A DNA stretch of 64,000 nt from Streptantibioticus ferralitis (GCF_029223525.1 NZ_JARHTQ010000003.1:416123-480122), one strand, 5' to 3'. Positions 1 through 8,991 are shown, counted from the first letter of the stretch. Made by a program: numbers and translations. Notes: generated by a model from the letters alone, not told the origin.

Positions 1-1434
1 CAGGACACGGGTCGTCCAACCGGCAGCAGTCCAGGCGCTGGTGTGCGGTGCCGGAGAGGTGGGCCGTGCACGGCGCCACAGCACCGACGCGCTCTGCACA
101 TGGCGCTGGCCGGATTCAGGGTGTTCGGCCGCCAGGTGGTGCACCTCCTCGGAGGTGCACGGGGGGAACCGCGCGACGCTTATCCGGAGCCCAGACACCT
201 CGGCCCGTACCGCGAAGGCCCGGGGACGTTGGGGCGCGGCCGGGTGGGGGAGCGGATGCGGAGTCACCGGTGCGGACCGTGGCCGGAGGCCCAACAACCG
301 GTAGAGCTCGGAGCGAAGCCGCCGCAGTGACTGGCCAGGCAGCGCGAAAGCCGCGTCGGCGAAGTCCCGTACGTCGTGGGCTTCGGCCGCCGGGAGAACA
401 TCGAGCAGGTCGGCAGCCTCGGCCAGCTGGGGAACCCGGGAGAGCATCCGTGCCATGGGGCTGCCAGGGATCAGCTCACTCCCACCGCCGTATGCCCCGA
501 TGACCGGTCGGCCGAGAGCAGCCGCGTAGAGGGCGGCGGAGCCGTGGTCGGTGACCACGGCATCGGCCGCGACCAGGAGGGCGGCCCATTCCTCATGCGG
601 TCTGGCCAGGGTCAGGCCGGCAGCCAGGGCAGGAGCGAGCTGACGGGAAAGGTCGAACGTGCCCGTCCGGCTGTACTCATTGGGATGAAGGACAAGAGCG
701 AGCTGGTACTCGTCGTACGGGAGTCGGTTGATGAGCTCGCCCGGTAGCTCGGGTCGCCGCGCGAGCAGCGACTCCGGCCCCCAGGTGGACGTGAGCACTA
801 TGAGTCGTCGCTCGCCCGTTCCCAGGGCGGAACGGTAGTTCTCCCGATGGGCGAGAGACCCCAGCAGCCGATCCAGCGTCGGGTCACCCACAACCGCCGC
901 CCGGGCGGCGGCCGAAGGGCAGTACTCGGTGAGGCGAGTGAGTTGATCGTCATGCGCCAGCGCGTGGAGTGCGGCCCAAGGTTCGCCGTCGGCGAGTAGG
1001 TGGTGGGGATCGAGACCGGACGGGAGGTGTGGCGAACCCTCTTCGCTGACGGTCTTGTTGAACCCGGCACCGTGCGGAAGCAGCGCCGCAGGACCCGAGA
1101 GCACCCGCAACGCGCCCTTCGGACTCGCGGCCAGGATCAGGTCGTGCTTACCGTCGCGGGCCTCTTCCCACATGATGGTACGGGCGCCGGAGCGCTCCAA
1201 GGCCGCCAAGGCGTCCGCGTCGAACGCCGATCCCGGCACCAGCGTGAAGCGGACAAGGATGCGCTCGTCACCCTCGAAGACGGGCAGCACATCGAGAAGC
1301 CGGTGCAGGGCCCCCGCCGAACGAACGGCAAGGAGTACTGCCCGTTGGCCGTTGGCCGTTGGCCGTTGGCCGTTGGCCGTTGGCCGTTGGCCGTTGGCCG
1401 TTGGCCGTTGGCCGTTGGCCGCAGAATCGTCCAT
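1..1434 (-). CDS. CDP-glycerol glycerophosphotransferase-like surface polymer enzyme, 3' end off the window
   Basis: The reading frame is open on the minus strand from ATG at 1434 to the left edge (478 codons) with no stop, so the C-terminus is missing. Near the N-terminus it reads AVLLAVRSAGALHRLLD, then LVRFTLVPGSAFD, and later VVTDHGSAALYAAALGRPVI. The last motif is the donor-binding type found in TagB/TagF-like glycerophosphotransferases and related GT-B enzymes. The likely role is transfer of a polyol phosphate or sugar in a cell-surface polymer, but the substrate is unknown. The first 31 codons hold a tandem 7-bp repeat (separate entry) that encodes cycles of ANGQRPT. The ATG is in frame with the conserved part only with the present copy number. 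A GTG at the VLPVFEG segment, after the repeat, is an alternative start. The ribosome site before the ATG is weak (CCAGG). The family call is moderate; that this is a gene is well supported by the long coherent frame. Confidence 0.72.
   Translation of the reverse strand, partial: MDDSAANGQRPTANGQRPTANGQRPTANGQRAVLLAVRSAGALHRLLDVLPVFEGDERILVRFTLVPGSAFDADALAALERSGARTIMWEEARDGKHDLILAASPKGALRVLSGPAALLPHGAGFNKTVSEEGSPHLPSGLDPHHLLADGEPWAALHALAHDDQLTRLTEYCPSAAARAAVVGDPTLDRLLGSLAHRENYRSALGTGERRLIVLTSTWGPESLLARRPELPGELINRLPYDEYQLALVLHPNEYSRTGTFDLSRQLAPALAAGLTLARPHEEWAALLVAADAVVTDHGSAALYAAALGRPVIGAYGGGSELIPGSPMARMLSRVPQLAEAADLLDVLPAAEAHDVRDFADAAFALPGQSLRRLRSELYRLLGLRPRSAPVTPHPLPHPAAPQRPRAFAVRAEVSGLRISVARFPPCTSEEVHHLAAEHPESGQRHVQSASVLWRRARPTSPAPHTSAWTAAGWTTRVL
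1344..1420. repeat. Heptanucleotide tandem repeat, 11 perfect copies of GTTGGCC
   Basis: Eleven exact head-to-tail copies of GTTGGCC (GGCCAAC on the minus strand) fill 77 bp. They lie 12 bp inside the 5' end of the minus-strand glycerophosphotransferase-like gene. Because 7 is not a multiple of 3, gain or loss of one unit shifts the reading frame. Three units restore it and encode ANGQRPT. Confidence 0.97.
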
Positions 1435-1825
1435 TGTACCTGGAAGGCCGCAAAAGGGTGCAGCAGTCTTGTTCAGTGGGGTGAAATCGCCAAGAGCCTC
1501 TTGCGGCATGGAGTTGATCGTACCGACGGCGGAAACCGACTTCCGAGTGGCCCGCGCGATCAAGGCCGATTCGGGTCACCGGCAGGTCCCGTGGGACGGC
1601 TCGTTGTGGAGGAGCGGTTCCGGCCAGGGGGCGTGGCGAAGTGTTCTGAGGCCCGCTGCCGAGACATTGCCGACCGTGGATCGTGACGTGCGTGCCGTCC
1701 TTTACGCCTGATACGCCCACGCGTGCAGAACTTTGCAAGGTCCCTGCAATGGCGGGAGCTCACGATGAGGGACGTCCGTCGTCCGCAGGTCGTGGTCGCT
1801 CGGCCCGGCCGCTTCCGGAAGGGGC

Positions 1826-2899
1826 ATGCGTGAGCGTTGTCGAGGAAGACCTGCTGTGCCGGCCCGCCGGGCCGCCTGCACCCGCGCGCCGGGGCCGACC
1901 GCCGGGACTCCGCTGTGGGGCAGGCGGGGCGCGGGCGCCGACCGGCCCACGACCCGTGCGCTGTTCGAGCGCTTCGCCGAGGCGGGAGGCAACTTCGTCG
2001 ACACCGCGGACTGCTATCAGTTCGGAGAGGCGGACTAACTGCTCGGAGAGTTCCTCGCCGCCGACCGGGACCACTTCGTCCTGTCGACCAAGTTCACCAA
2101 CAGCTCTTCGCCACACCCCCGGGTCAGCGGGACCGGCAACAGCCGCAAGACCATGGTCCGTTCCGTCGAGGCCAGCCTGAAACGGCTGGGCACCGACTAC
2201 ATCGACCTGTACTGGGCGCACTTTCCCGATGACCTCACACCCATCGAGGAGATCCTGGCGGCCTTCGACGACCTCGTCCGCGCCGGGAAGATCCTCTACG
2301 CGGGGCTGTCCAACTTCCCCGCGTGGCGGGTCGCCAGGGCTGCCACGATGGCGGACCTGCGGGGCTGGTCGCCGCTGATCGGCGTGCAGACCGAGTACAG
2401 CCTGACGCAGCGCACCCCCGACCGGGAACTGCTGCCGATGGCGGAGAGCCTCGGGCTGGGCGTCGCCATGTGGTCGCCGCTGGGCGGCGGGCCGCTCACC
2501 GGTCTGTACCGGCGGGGCACCGACGGCTGGGTCAGCGACGGCAAAAGGGTCATCCGAGGCGGCGACGGCAGCCGCCAAGAGGGGGTCGTCGACGCGGTGC
2601 GGGCCGTCGCAGAGGAGACCGGGGCGCCGGCCGCCCAGGTCGCCGTCGCGTGGGTGCGCGAGCGTGCCCGGCGGGCCGGCACCGCCTTGGTGCCCGTCAT
2701 CGGCCCCCGCACCCCCGAACAGCTCGACGACTACCTCGCCGCCCTCGACCTCACGCTCACCAACGAGCAGTACGCCCGGCTGTGCACGGCGGGCAGGGTG
2801 CCCGCAGGCGCACCCCACGAGGTCAACGCCATCGCGCGGGACGCCGTACTCGGCGGCGATCCGGGCCGGATGGTCACGCCCGCCGTCCCCGTGCCGTGA
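1826..2899 (+). pseudogene. Aldo/keto reductase, interrupted by an in-frame TAA and with an eroded N-terminus
   Basis: The frame encodes an aldo/keto reductase of the large NADPH-dependent family. All four catalytic-tetrad positions are still visible: Asp in NFVDTAD, Tyr in CYQFGE, Lys in VLSTKFT and His in LYWAHFPD. The frame is cut by TAA at 2036-2038, straight after CYQFGEAD, where intact relatives continue with the TLLGEFL segment. The same frame resumes at once with LLGEFLAADRD. Before GADRPTTRALFERF the expected beta-hairpin start is not recognisable, so the N-terminus is also degraded. The part after the stop could be made from an internal ATG at 2153, but it would lack half the barrel and the tetrad Asp, Tyr and Lys. 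It lies 54 bp before the lipocalin-like gene and may once have belonged to that operon. Confidence 0.8.
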
Positions 2900-2953
2900 G
2901 ACGGGGACACGCGGACGCAAGGACACAGGGATGGAACGGAGTGACGGGACACG

Positions 2954-3346
2954 ATGACGGCACATGAACTCGTCGGGGTATGGCGGCCGGAGTCCTTCCA
3001 CGACATCGACAGCGCGGGGACGTCGCACGAAGGTCCGCTCGGGTCCGAGCCGCGGGGACTGCTCTCCTACTCGGCCGACGGCCACGTCTGCGTGACCATG
3101 ATGCGCACCGGGCCCGCCCGCCCGGAACGCGGCAACTACATGAGCTACGCGGGCACTTGGCGGCGCGAGGGTGACCGCGTCGTTCACACCATCGACGTGG
3201 CCCCCGAGTCGGGCTGGCTCGGTACGGAGCAGTCCCGCGACCTCGAACTCGACCGCGACGAGCTGGTGTTGCACGGCACAGCGCTGGTCGGACGGCCGCA
3301 GCGCCGAGTCCCGCGCTGGCGGCGAATCACCGGCGACGCCGTCTGA
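2954..3346 (+). CDS. Lipocalin-like domain protein
   Basis: This 130-residue cytoplasmic protein begins MTAHELVGVWRPESF and has GLLSYSADGHVCVTMMR and YAGTWRREGDRVVHTIDVA. That spacing is typical of the small lipocalin-like family (short beta-barrels of about 130-150 residues), often encoded beside oxidoreductases. The function is not defined in that family; a ligand-binding or accessory role for the oxidase next door is an inference. It sits between the broken aldo/keto reductase and the FAD oxidase on the same strand, 94 bp before the latter, so a shared operon is likely. There is no signal peptide and no unusual codon use. Confidence 0.75.
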   Translation: MTAHELVGVWRPESFHDIDSAGTSHEGPLGSEPRGLLSYSADGHVCVTMMRTGPARPERGNYMSYAGTWRREGDRVVHTIDVAPESGWLGTEQSRDLELDRDELVLHGTALVGRPQRRVPRWRRITGDAV

Positions 3347-3440
3347 GCAACCCCGCAGATGTGCAAGTGGCCCCGACATTGGACTTCGGATGGACACGGG
3401 GGCAGGGTGAGGACCCGCCCTCTGGAAAGGAAACGAGCAG

Positions 3441-4823
3441 ATGAGCGTCGACGTGGAAGCGCTGACCGCCACGGTCCGAGGCCCCGTCCTGCAGCCCGGC
3501 GGCGACGGCTACGACGAGGAGCGGGCCGGCTTCCAGGCCGGCTTCCAGCACCGCCCCGCCGTCATCGTCGGAGCCACCGGCGCCGAGGACGTGCGTGCCG
3601 CGGTCCGCTTCGCCGCCGAGCGCGGGCTGCCCGTCGCCGTGCAATCCACCGGACACGGCATCGTCACCGCCCTGGACGGGGACGGGGTCCTGATCACCAC
3701 CCGGCGGATGGCCGGGCTCGAACTCAACGCCGAAGCCCGCACCGTGCGGGGCGAGGCGGGGGTGCGCTGGGAGCAGGTGATTCGGGAGGCGGCGCGCCAC
3801 GGGCTTGCCCCGCTGAACGGCTCCGCCCCGCACGTGGGGGTCGTCGGCTATCTGCTCGGCGGTGGAACGGGCCTGCTGGGCCGCGAGTTCGGCTACGCCT
3901 CCGATCACGTGCACGCCATCGAACTCGTCACCGCCGACGGCACGCTGCGCCGCGTCACCGCCGGGTCCGACCCGGACCTGTTCTGGGCGCTGCGCGGCGG
4001 CGCCGGGAACTTCGGCGTCGTCACCGCCATCGAGACCAGCCTGTTCCCGGTCGCCCGGTTCTACGGCGGAGGGCTCTACTTCGAGGCGGACAGCCCCGTC
4101 GAGGTGCTGCGCGCCTATCGGGAGTGGACGCTGACCGTCCCGGAACAGCTGACCTCCTCGATCGGGCTGATGGGCTATCCGCCGATCCCGGCCTTCCCCA
4201 AGGAACTGCAGGGCCGGTACGTGGCCCACGTCCGCATCGCCTTCAACGGTGACACGGCGGAAGGCGAGCGACTCGTGGCGCCGCTGCGCGCACTCGGGCC
4301 GCGCCTCATCGACACCCTCAGGGAGATGCCGTACGAGGAAGCCGGTTCCGTCTACCACGACCCGGATTTCCCGCATGCCTACTTCGGCGGGAACGTACTG
4401 CTGCGCGAGCTCGACCCCACCGCGCTACAGACCCTCATGGACCTCGCGGGCCCGGACTCGGCCGTTCCGTGCATCATCGACATCCGCCACCTCGGCGGAG
4501 CGTTCGCCCGTCGGCCGGCCCAGCCCAGCGCGGTCGGCGGCCGCGAGGCCCAGTACATCCTGCGCGTGATGACCGGGGGAGTCCCCGCCCCCGCCGACTC
4601 CGTGCGCCCCGTCCACCAGCGGGTCTACGACGCGATGAAGCAGTGGGCCGTGGGCCGGAGCCCCGGTTTCGTCTACCACGACGGCACTCCCGTGAACGAG
4701 GAGCAGGTGCGCGAGCTGTTCGACGCGGACGCCTACGAGCGGCTGGCACGCATCAAGGCACTCCACGACCCTGACAATCTGTTCCGCTTCACCCACAACA
4801 TCAAGCCCGCCGACGGGAACTGA
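3441..4823 (+). CDS. FAD-linked oxidoreductase of the berberine-bridge/PCMH type
   Basis: The product has 460 residues. The N-terminal FAD-binding domain (about residues 35-210) contains AVQSTGHGIV with His72, the usual site of 8-alpha-histidyl FAD attachment. It is followed by GVVGYLLGGGTGLLGREFGY and WALRGGAGNFGVVT, which bind the ADP-ribosyl and pyrophosphate parts. The second cysteinyl FAD link of bicovalent members is not seen, because His-Val replaces Cys in the APHVGVVGY loop. The C-terminus ends with DPDNLFRFTHNI, the typical BBE tail. Enzymes of this family oxidise alcohols, sugars or amines with O2; the substrate here is unknown. The ribosome site GGAAAGGA lies just before ATG 3441. 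A strong hairpin follows the stop. Confidence 0.85.
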   Translation: MSVDVEALTATVRGPVLQPGGDGYDEERAGFQAGFQHRPAVIVGATGAEDVRAAVRFAAERGLPVAVQSTGHGIVTALDGDGVLITTRRMAGLELNAEARTVRGEAGVRWEQVIREAARHGLAPLNGSAPHVGVVGYLLGGGTGLLGREFGYASDHVHAIELVTADGTLRRVTAGSDPDLFWALRGGAGNFGVVTAIETSLFPVARFYGGGLYFEADSPVEVLRAYREWTLTVPEQLTSSIGLMGYPPIPAFPKELQGRYVAHVRIAFNGDTAEGERLVAPLRALGPRLIDTLREMPYEEAGSVYHDPDFPHAYFGGNVLLRELDPTALQTLMDLAGPDSAVPCIIDIRHLGGAFARRPAQPSAVGGREAQYILRVMTGGVPAPADSVRPVHQRVYDAMKQWAVGRSPGFVYHDGTPVNEEQVRELFDADAYERLARIKALHDPDNLFRFTHNIKPADGN

Positions 4824-4858
4824 CGACCGGTAGCGAATCCCCCGGCTACCGGTACCCC

Positions 4859-4884
4859 GGCCCCGGCCTCCACAGGCCGGGGCC
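4859..4884 (+). terminator. Intrinsic terminator-like hairpin after the FAD oxidase
   Basis: An 11-bp perfect stem (GGCCCCGGCCT / AGGCCGGGGCC) with loop CCAC lies 35 bp past the oxidase stop and before the acyl carrier protein gene. No T-tract follows, as is usual in Streptomyces. Confidence 0.65.
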
Positions 4885-4994
4885 GACGCGTTTTCCCGGC
4901 CATTCCTATATTTGCTCCATATTCGGCCTCTCGAATGCTGCCCGACCCCCGCATGGATCAACATCGTCGAAATCGAAGGAAGCAGGGCGTCATC

Positions 4995-5249
4995 ATGATT
5001 GAACTCGCAGCGGCCAGGCTGACCGTGCTGGAAACCCTCGGCGAGGTCCTTGAGACACCGGTGGACGATCTGCGCGCCAACCCGGTGCTCGCCAGCCACG
5101 CCTGGGACAGCCTGAGGTCCTTGGAGGCCCTCACCCAGTTGGAGGTCCGGCTCGGTGTCGACTTCGACCTGCGCACCTTCAATGCCGCACGGACCGTCGA
5201 CGACCTGGTCCGCCTCATCGTCCCCGGCGAGCTGGCGGCTCACGCCTGA
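4995..5249 (+). CDS. Stand-alone acyl carrier protein
   Basis: This 84-residue protein carries the phosphopantetheine-attachment signature HAWDSLRSLEAL, with Ser39 as the expected site. LEVRLGVDFDLRTF and the RTVDDLVRLI helix follow, as in the four-helix ACP fold. ATG 4995 is chosen because GAAGGAAG lies about 12 bp upstream; an upstream frame extension from 4935 looks non-coding. No ketosynthase, acyltransferase or ligase is adjacent, so its partner is unknown. The FAD oxidase upstream is one candidate for acting on an ACP-bound substrate, but a hairpin separates them. Confidence 0.82.
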   Translation: MIELAAARLTVLETLGEVLETPVDDLRANPVLASHAWDSLRSLEALTQLEVRLGVDFDLRTFNAARTVDDLVRLIVPGELAAHA

Positions 5250-5310
5250 CCCGCCCCGACGGCGGGCAGGACACCCCCGGCCTGCCCGCAGTCGGTGTGC
5301 GGTGGCTTGG

Positions 5311-5640
5311 TACGCACGGAAGGCTCAGGTGGATCTCCCGTTCCTCGCCCGTCACCTGGCCGCACACCGGCGGCGGATCGGCACGTCGAAGGGCTCCCGG
5401 GCACTGGGCCCGTTCCGGCAGGCAGACAAGGCGGCGGCCGACGGCCTACCGACCCTCGCGGACAAGGGCTACATCGGCGCGGGCATCGGCATCCTCATGC
5501 CCGTACGGCGCCCAAAAGGCCAGTCCGAGCAGGCACTTCACATCGACACTCGTCATCGGGCGAACCGCATGCTGCGAGCAGCAGCTCGAAGACCTGTAGC
5601 CATCCCTGCCCGGCGGCCTCGGGGACGGGAAGCACGTTCA
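5311..5640 (+). pseudogene. IS5-type DDE transposase fragment
   Basis: One frame reads KGSRALGPFRQADKAAAD, then LADKGYIGAGIGILMPVRRP and SEQALHIDTRHRANRMLRA. This matches the middle and late part of actinobacterial IS5-type endonuclease transposases. There is no start, no N-terminal half and no proper C-terminus, and the fragment fades out before the convergent oxidoreductase gene. It is a dead remnant. Confidence 0.7.
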
Positions 5641-5692
5641 CCACCGCCAGGGAATTCAGCTTGCCGGGCCGTGCAACTGCGCAGGAAACGGT

Positions 5693-6586
5693 TCAGACGA
5701 CCACGACCCGGCGCCCGCGCGTGTGACCGGTATGGCTGTCGATGTGCGCCGCCGCGGCCTCGGCGAGCGTGTACGACTTCTCGACCGGGATGTGGAGTTT
5801 TCCCCGCGAGATGAGGCCGGCGGCCTCGGCGAGCGCTTCCGGCATGCTCCCGGCCACGCCGGAGAATCGGACACCGAGCTCCGGCGCAGCGAGATCGGCG
5901 ATGGAGATCACCTTCTGCGGATCCCCGGTCAGCTCGACGAGCTCGCGGATCACGCCCGAGCCGGCCAGATCGAGAGCCGCGTCGACATGGCCGAGCTGCC
6001 GCACCCGCTCGACCCAGCCCTCGCCGTACGTCGTGGCGACGGCACCCAGGCTACGCAGATAGTCCTGGTTCGCGGCCCCAGCCGTGCCGATCACCGTGAT
6101 GCCGCGGTCGCGGGCGATCTGCAGCACCGCCGATCCGACTCCCCCGGACGCACCGCTGACCAGCAGCGTCTGCCCGGCCTGCACACCGACCTCGCGGATG
6201 ATGCGCAGCGCGGTCTCCACCACGGAGGGGTACCCGGCCGCCTCTTCGAAGGTCAGGCCCTCGGGCATACGGGTCCAGGCCGACAGCACGGCGAACTCGG
6301 CATAGGTGCTGGAGCCTTCGCCGAACACGTGGTCGCCGACCTCGACCCCTTCGACGCCCTCGCCGACCTCGTCCACCACCCCGGAGGCGTCCTGCCCGAC
6401 TCCGGCGGGCAACTCGATCGGATGGACCTTCTGGAACTGGCCTTCACGGATCCTCCAGTCGACGGGGTTCACGCCCGCCGCCCGCACGGCGATGCGTACC
6501 TGACCGGGGCCCGCGTGGGGCTCCTCGGCGTCTACCAGTTGCAGAACGTCCGGACCGCCGAACTCGGCGAAGCTCACTCTCTTCAT
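5693..6586 (-). CDS. NADPH-dependent quinone oxidoreductase, medium-chain zinc-free type
   Basis: This 297-residue enzyme reads MKRVSFAEFGGPDVLQLVD at the start, then AAGVNPVDWRIREGQF. The Rossmann fold has TLLVSGASGGVGSAVLQIA, a nucleotide-binding loop of the quinone oxidoreductase/zinc-free MDR group, and no zinc-binding cysteines are seen. It probably reduces quinones or enones with NADPH in the cytoplasm. ATG 6586 is preferred because family members start there. An ATG at 6628 would add 14 residues read through the operator palindrome. It is divergent from the tetR gene at 6657, and the palindrome at 6599-6617 lies in the shared promoter region, so repression by that TetR is likely. Confidence 0.88.
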   Translation of the reverse strand: MKRVSFAEFGGPDVLQLVDAEEPHAGPGQVRIAVRAAGVNPVDWRIREGQFQKVHPIELPAGVGQDASGVVDEVGEGVEGVEVGDHVFGEGSSTYAEFAVLSAWTRMPEGLTFEEAAGYPSVVETALRIIREVGVQAGQTLLVSGASGGVGSAVLQIARDRGITVIGTAGAANQDYLRSLGAVATTYGEGWVERVRQLGHVDAALDLAGSGVIRELVELTGDPQKVISIADLAAPELGVRFSGVAGSMPEALAEAAGLISRGKLHIPVEKSYTLAEAAAAHIDSHTGHTRGRRVVVV

Positions 6587-6598
6587 GCGGTCGACCGT

Positions 6599-6617
6599 AA
6601 CACTAACGGTTAGTGTT
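6599..6617. promoter_or_regulatory. TetR operator palindrome
   Basis: AACACTAACGGTTAGTGTT is a perfect 9-1-9 inverted repeat, 12 bp before the oxidoreductase start and 39 bp before the tetR start. A further half-site-like ATAGTGTTAG lies just upstream of the tetR ATG, around 6643-6652. This layout is classic for a TetR repressor controlling itself and its divergent neighbour. Confidence 0.85.
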
Positions 6618-6656
6618 TGAGAACCCATCCGGCTTTGTACCTGATAGTGTTAGGGC

Positions 6657-7244
6657 ATGCCAGTGCCGCCCGGACGCCGTGAGCGTAAGAAGGCCGCGAC
6701 CCGCCAGAAGATCGCTGACACCGCCCTGCGGCTCTTCCTGGAACGCGGGTACGACGCGGTGGGCATCCGTGATGTGGCCGCTGAGGCCGACGTAGCCGTC
6801 ACCACGCTCTTCTCCCACTTCGCCTCGAAAGAGGCCCTGGTGTTCGAGCAGGACGAGGACTTCGAGCAACGCCTCACGCAGGCGGTCACCGGCCGGGCGC
6901 CGCACGAGCCGCTCATCCCTGCGCTGCGCCGCGAGATCCAGGCCCTGGTGCGACATTGCATGGTGGACAGCGCCGCCCCGATCTGGCGCATGGTCGACGA
7001 ATCACCTGCCCTGCGGGAGTACGAGGAGTCGATGAGGCTGCGCCATGCAGAGTCGCTGGCAACGGCCATCGCCGCCGATCTCGACCTGTCACAGACCACA
7101 ACGGCCTGCCGGACGATCGCGAGGTTCGTGATCGACGCCCATTCGCTGGCCCGTGAGGCGGCCGATCCGGAGGCCGCGGTGAACGAGATCTTCCGGATGA
7201 TCGAGGCGGCCTGGGAGGTCGCCAGCCCTTCTCAACGCGCGTGA
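6657..7244 (+). CDS. TetR family transcriptional repressor
   Basis: This 195-residue protein has an N-terminal helix-turn-helix: KIADTALRLFLERGYDAVG, IRDVAAEADVAVTTLFSHF, then ASKEALVF. The C-terminal half is a helical ligand-binding domain with no recognisable specificity. The start at ATG 6657 fits family length. The divergent oxidoreductase and the palindrome between them point to local control of an enone or quinone response. The inducer is not known. Confidence 0.92.
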   Translation: MPVPPGRRERKKAATRQKIADTALRLFLERGYDAVGIRDVAAEADVAVTTLFSHFASKEALVFEQDEDFEQRLTQAVTGRAPHEPLIPALRREIQALVRHCMVDSAAPIWRMVDESPALREYEESMRLRHAESLATAIAADLDLSQTTTACRTIARFVIDAHSLAREAADPEAAVNEIFRMIEAAWEVASPSQRA

Positions 7245-7289
7245 GGAACTGTTCCTCCAGGTAGGACAGGGACCGGTCGGGCTGTGGAG

Positions 7290-7500
7290 AACCCGTCGTA
7301 GCAGCGGCAGGATGCGAGCATTGGCGTACGGGTTCCCCGGTGAAGCCGTCCGGCAATCTCGGGACCCGCGCGCCAGCGCTCGCATCACGGGGATGAGGCC
7401 TTCCCCGAACGGCGTCAGTGCGCAGTCGACGCGGACGGGTACGGAGGGTGTGACGGTGCGTCAGACGAGACCGTCACGTTCGCGCTATAAGCCGTACGTG
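7290..7500 (-). pseudogene. Remnant of an HxlR-type regulator
   Basis: Read on the minus strand, DGLV-stop-RTVTPSVPVRVDCALTPFGEGLIPVMRAL matches the wing and last helix of HxlR helix-turn-helix regulators (pattern DGLV-R-VYP-VPPRVEY-LTP-G-L-PVL). A TGA sits where the family has a coding residue, and no helix-turn-helix is left upstream. The remaining sequence of the 523-bp gap between tetR and the SWIM gene (7245-7767) shows nothing I recognise. Confidence 0.6.
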
Positions 7501-7767
7501 CGTCGGGGTGCGTTCCTCACGGATGTCCAAGACCCGAGCCACCCGAGCGACCGGGTTGTGGCGGACATGGCCTGAGCCGCACGCCAGGCGACGGCCGCCG
7601 CTCCGACCAGGGCGTTACTACCGGTGGTAGCCAGAGGCCGTGCCAGGTTCCCAGCGGGGTGATTGTCGAGCCAGCAGGTTGGTGGCCTTCCCCCGGTCAC
7701 GGCCGTGGCGGCCGGTGCGCTGCGGACCGCACCCCCTCCCGGGGCGGGCTCCCGGCGGACTCAGCCG

Positions 7768-8991
7768 TCAACTGTCCACCGGCGCTGACCCTTTCCCAAG
7801 CCGCAACGAGGGCCGTGGCCGGGTCCGGGTCGGCGGCGGCGCACGGCCACCACTCAGCGTCCAGCGGGCGTCCGGGCCGAGGCGGAGTTGGAGACCGGCG
7901 CCCTCCAGCGTGAGGCGGTTGCGCCAGGCCCGTAGTCGCTGCCCGGCCGTGTCGTCGTCCATGTCCCGCAGGGCTCGGGCCACCGCGGTCCGGGCTGCGG
8001 CCATCGTGGCGGGTTCGGGGGTGAAGGGTTCCTCGGCCGCTGTGACACCCGCGGCGCCGCCATGTCGCCAGGCGCGGGTGAGACGGGAGAGTTCGGCCGG
8101 GCGGACCCCCGTACTGGTCCGGATGCCGTGGAACCACTCGGGGTCATTGTGGCTCGCGGCCAGGCGCAGCGCGTCCTGGTGCTGGGTGAGTTCCAGAGAC
8201 GCGGTGTCACCGGCCAGCAGCCGGGCGGCGCGGGCGGCGGTGTCGGCAGCGAGGCGCTGCAGCCCGGTGGCGGTCAGTCCGGAAGCCGGGGGCGGCGCCG
8301 GGGGGAGGACCGGTGCCCGGGTGGGGGTGAGCGCAGGCGGTTCGGGCAGTTCGGGTCGGTCTGCCGCCCAGCGGGCGTACGCGGAGGCTGCCGGGAGACC
8401 GGCCGGGGCGGTCTGCGGGGCGGGTTCGCCTGCCGTACGGCCTCTTCGGTGGCGGAGCTCCTCGAAGACCTTCTCCTTCGTACGGCCGCGCAGGCCGAAC
8501 AGGACGAAGGGGTCGGCGTCGATGCTGGCGGCGATGGCGTAGCACAGGGCGGCGGCGTGCTTGCAGGGGTAGCCCCAGTCCGGGCAGGAGCAGTCGGGAT
8601 CGAGCTCGGTCGGCCGGGGCAGCAGCGGGACGCCGGCACTGCGGGCGTCGTCGACGAGATCCTGTGGCATCTCCCCGTCGAGCAGCGCCGCGGCGTGCCC
8701 GGCGCGGGCGACGATCGCCCCAAGCAGGGTGTCCCACTGGCGGTCGGTCAGTGTCGGGACGCGGACCGATGTCCGGTACGGGCGTGGCCTGCTGCCCTGG
8801 ACGGGTGCTGTGACGGCGCCGGGCGAGATGGTGACCTCGCCGACCATGCCCTGGCGGGCATAGGTGCGGCCGCGGGACAGACGCCCGGAGTCGAGGGAGG
8901 AGTCCTCCAGCGCGGTGACCCAGGCCTGGCCCCACCAGGTGGCGGCGAAGGCCCGCTTACCGCGGGTGGGGGAGCGGCGGGAGGGGCTCAT
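7768..8991 (-). CDS. SWIM zinc-finger protein
   Basis: This 407-residue protein has the SWIM motif CSCPDWGYPCKHAAALCY (CxC...CxH) near residue 135. It begins MSPSRRSPTRGKRAFAATWW, with GQAWVTALEDSSLDSGRL(S)RGRTYARQG, which is typical of the actinobacterial SWIM proteins encoded beside SNF2 helicases. SWIM domains bind zinc and serve in DNA or protein contacts; the partner here would be the helicase just upstream. Its ATG overlaps the helicase stop by 4 bp (ATGA), so the two were translationally coupled. The helicase is now broken, so this protein may have lost its partner. Confidence 0.85.
   Translation of the reverse strand: MSPSRRSPTRGKRAFAATWWGQAWVTALEDSSLDSGRLSRGRTYARQGMVGEVTISPGAVTAPVQGSRPRPYRTSVRVPTLTDRQWDTLLGAIVARAGHAAALLDGEMPQDLVDDARSAGVPLLPRPTELDPDCSCPDWGYPCKHAAALCYAIAASIDADPFVLFGLRGRTKEKVFEELRHRRGRTAGEPAPQTAPAGLPAASAYARWAADRPELPEPPALTPTRAPVLPPAPPPASGLTATGLQRLAADTAARAARLLAGDTASLELTQHQDALRLAASHNDPEWFHGIRTSTGVRPAELSRLTRAWRHGGAAGVTAAEEPFTPEPATMAAARTAVARALRDMDDDTAGQRLRAWRNRLTLEGAGLQLRLGPDARWTLSGGRAPPPTRTRPRPSLRLGKGSAPVDS

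Noticed and set aside
1344..1420. Short repeats considered as a CRISPR-like or intergenic satellite array
   Set aside because: The unit is 7 bp without spacers and lies inside a coding frame, so it is a microsatellite and not a CRISPR.
1000..1711. Plus-strand frames covering the repeat region as possible genes
   Set aside because: They are low-complexity shadows of the minus-strand glycerophosphotransferase-like gene, which has coherent motifs.
4995..5249. Part of a polyketide synthase cluster
   Set aside because: No ketosynthase or acyltransferase is near; only a lone carrier protein is seen.
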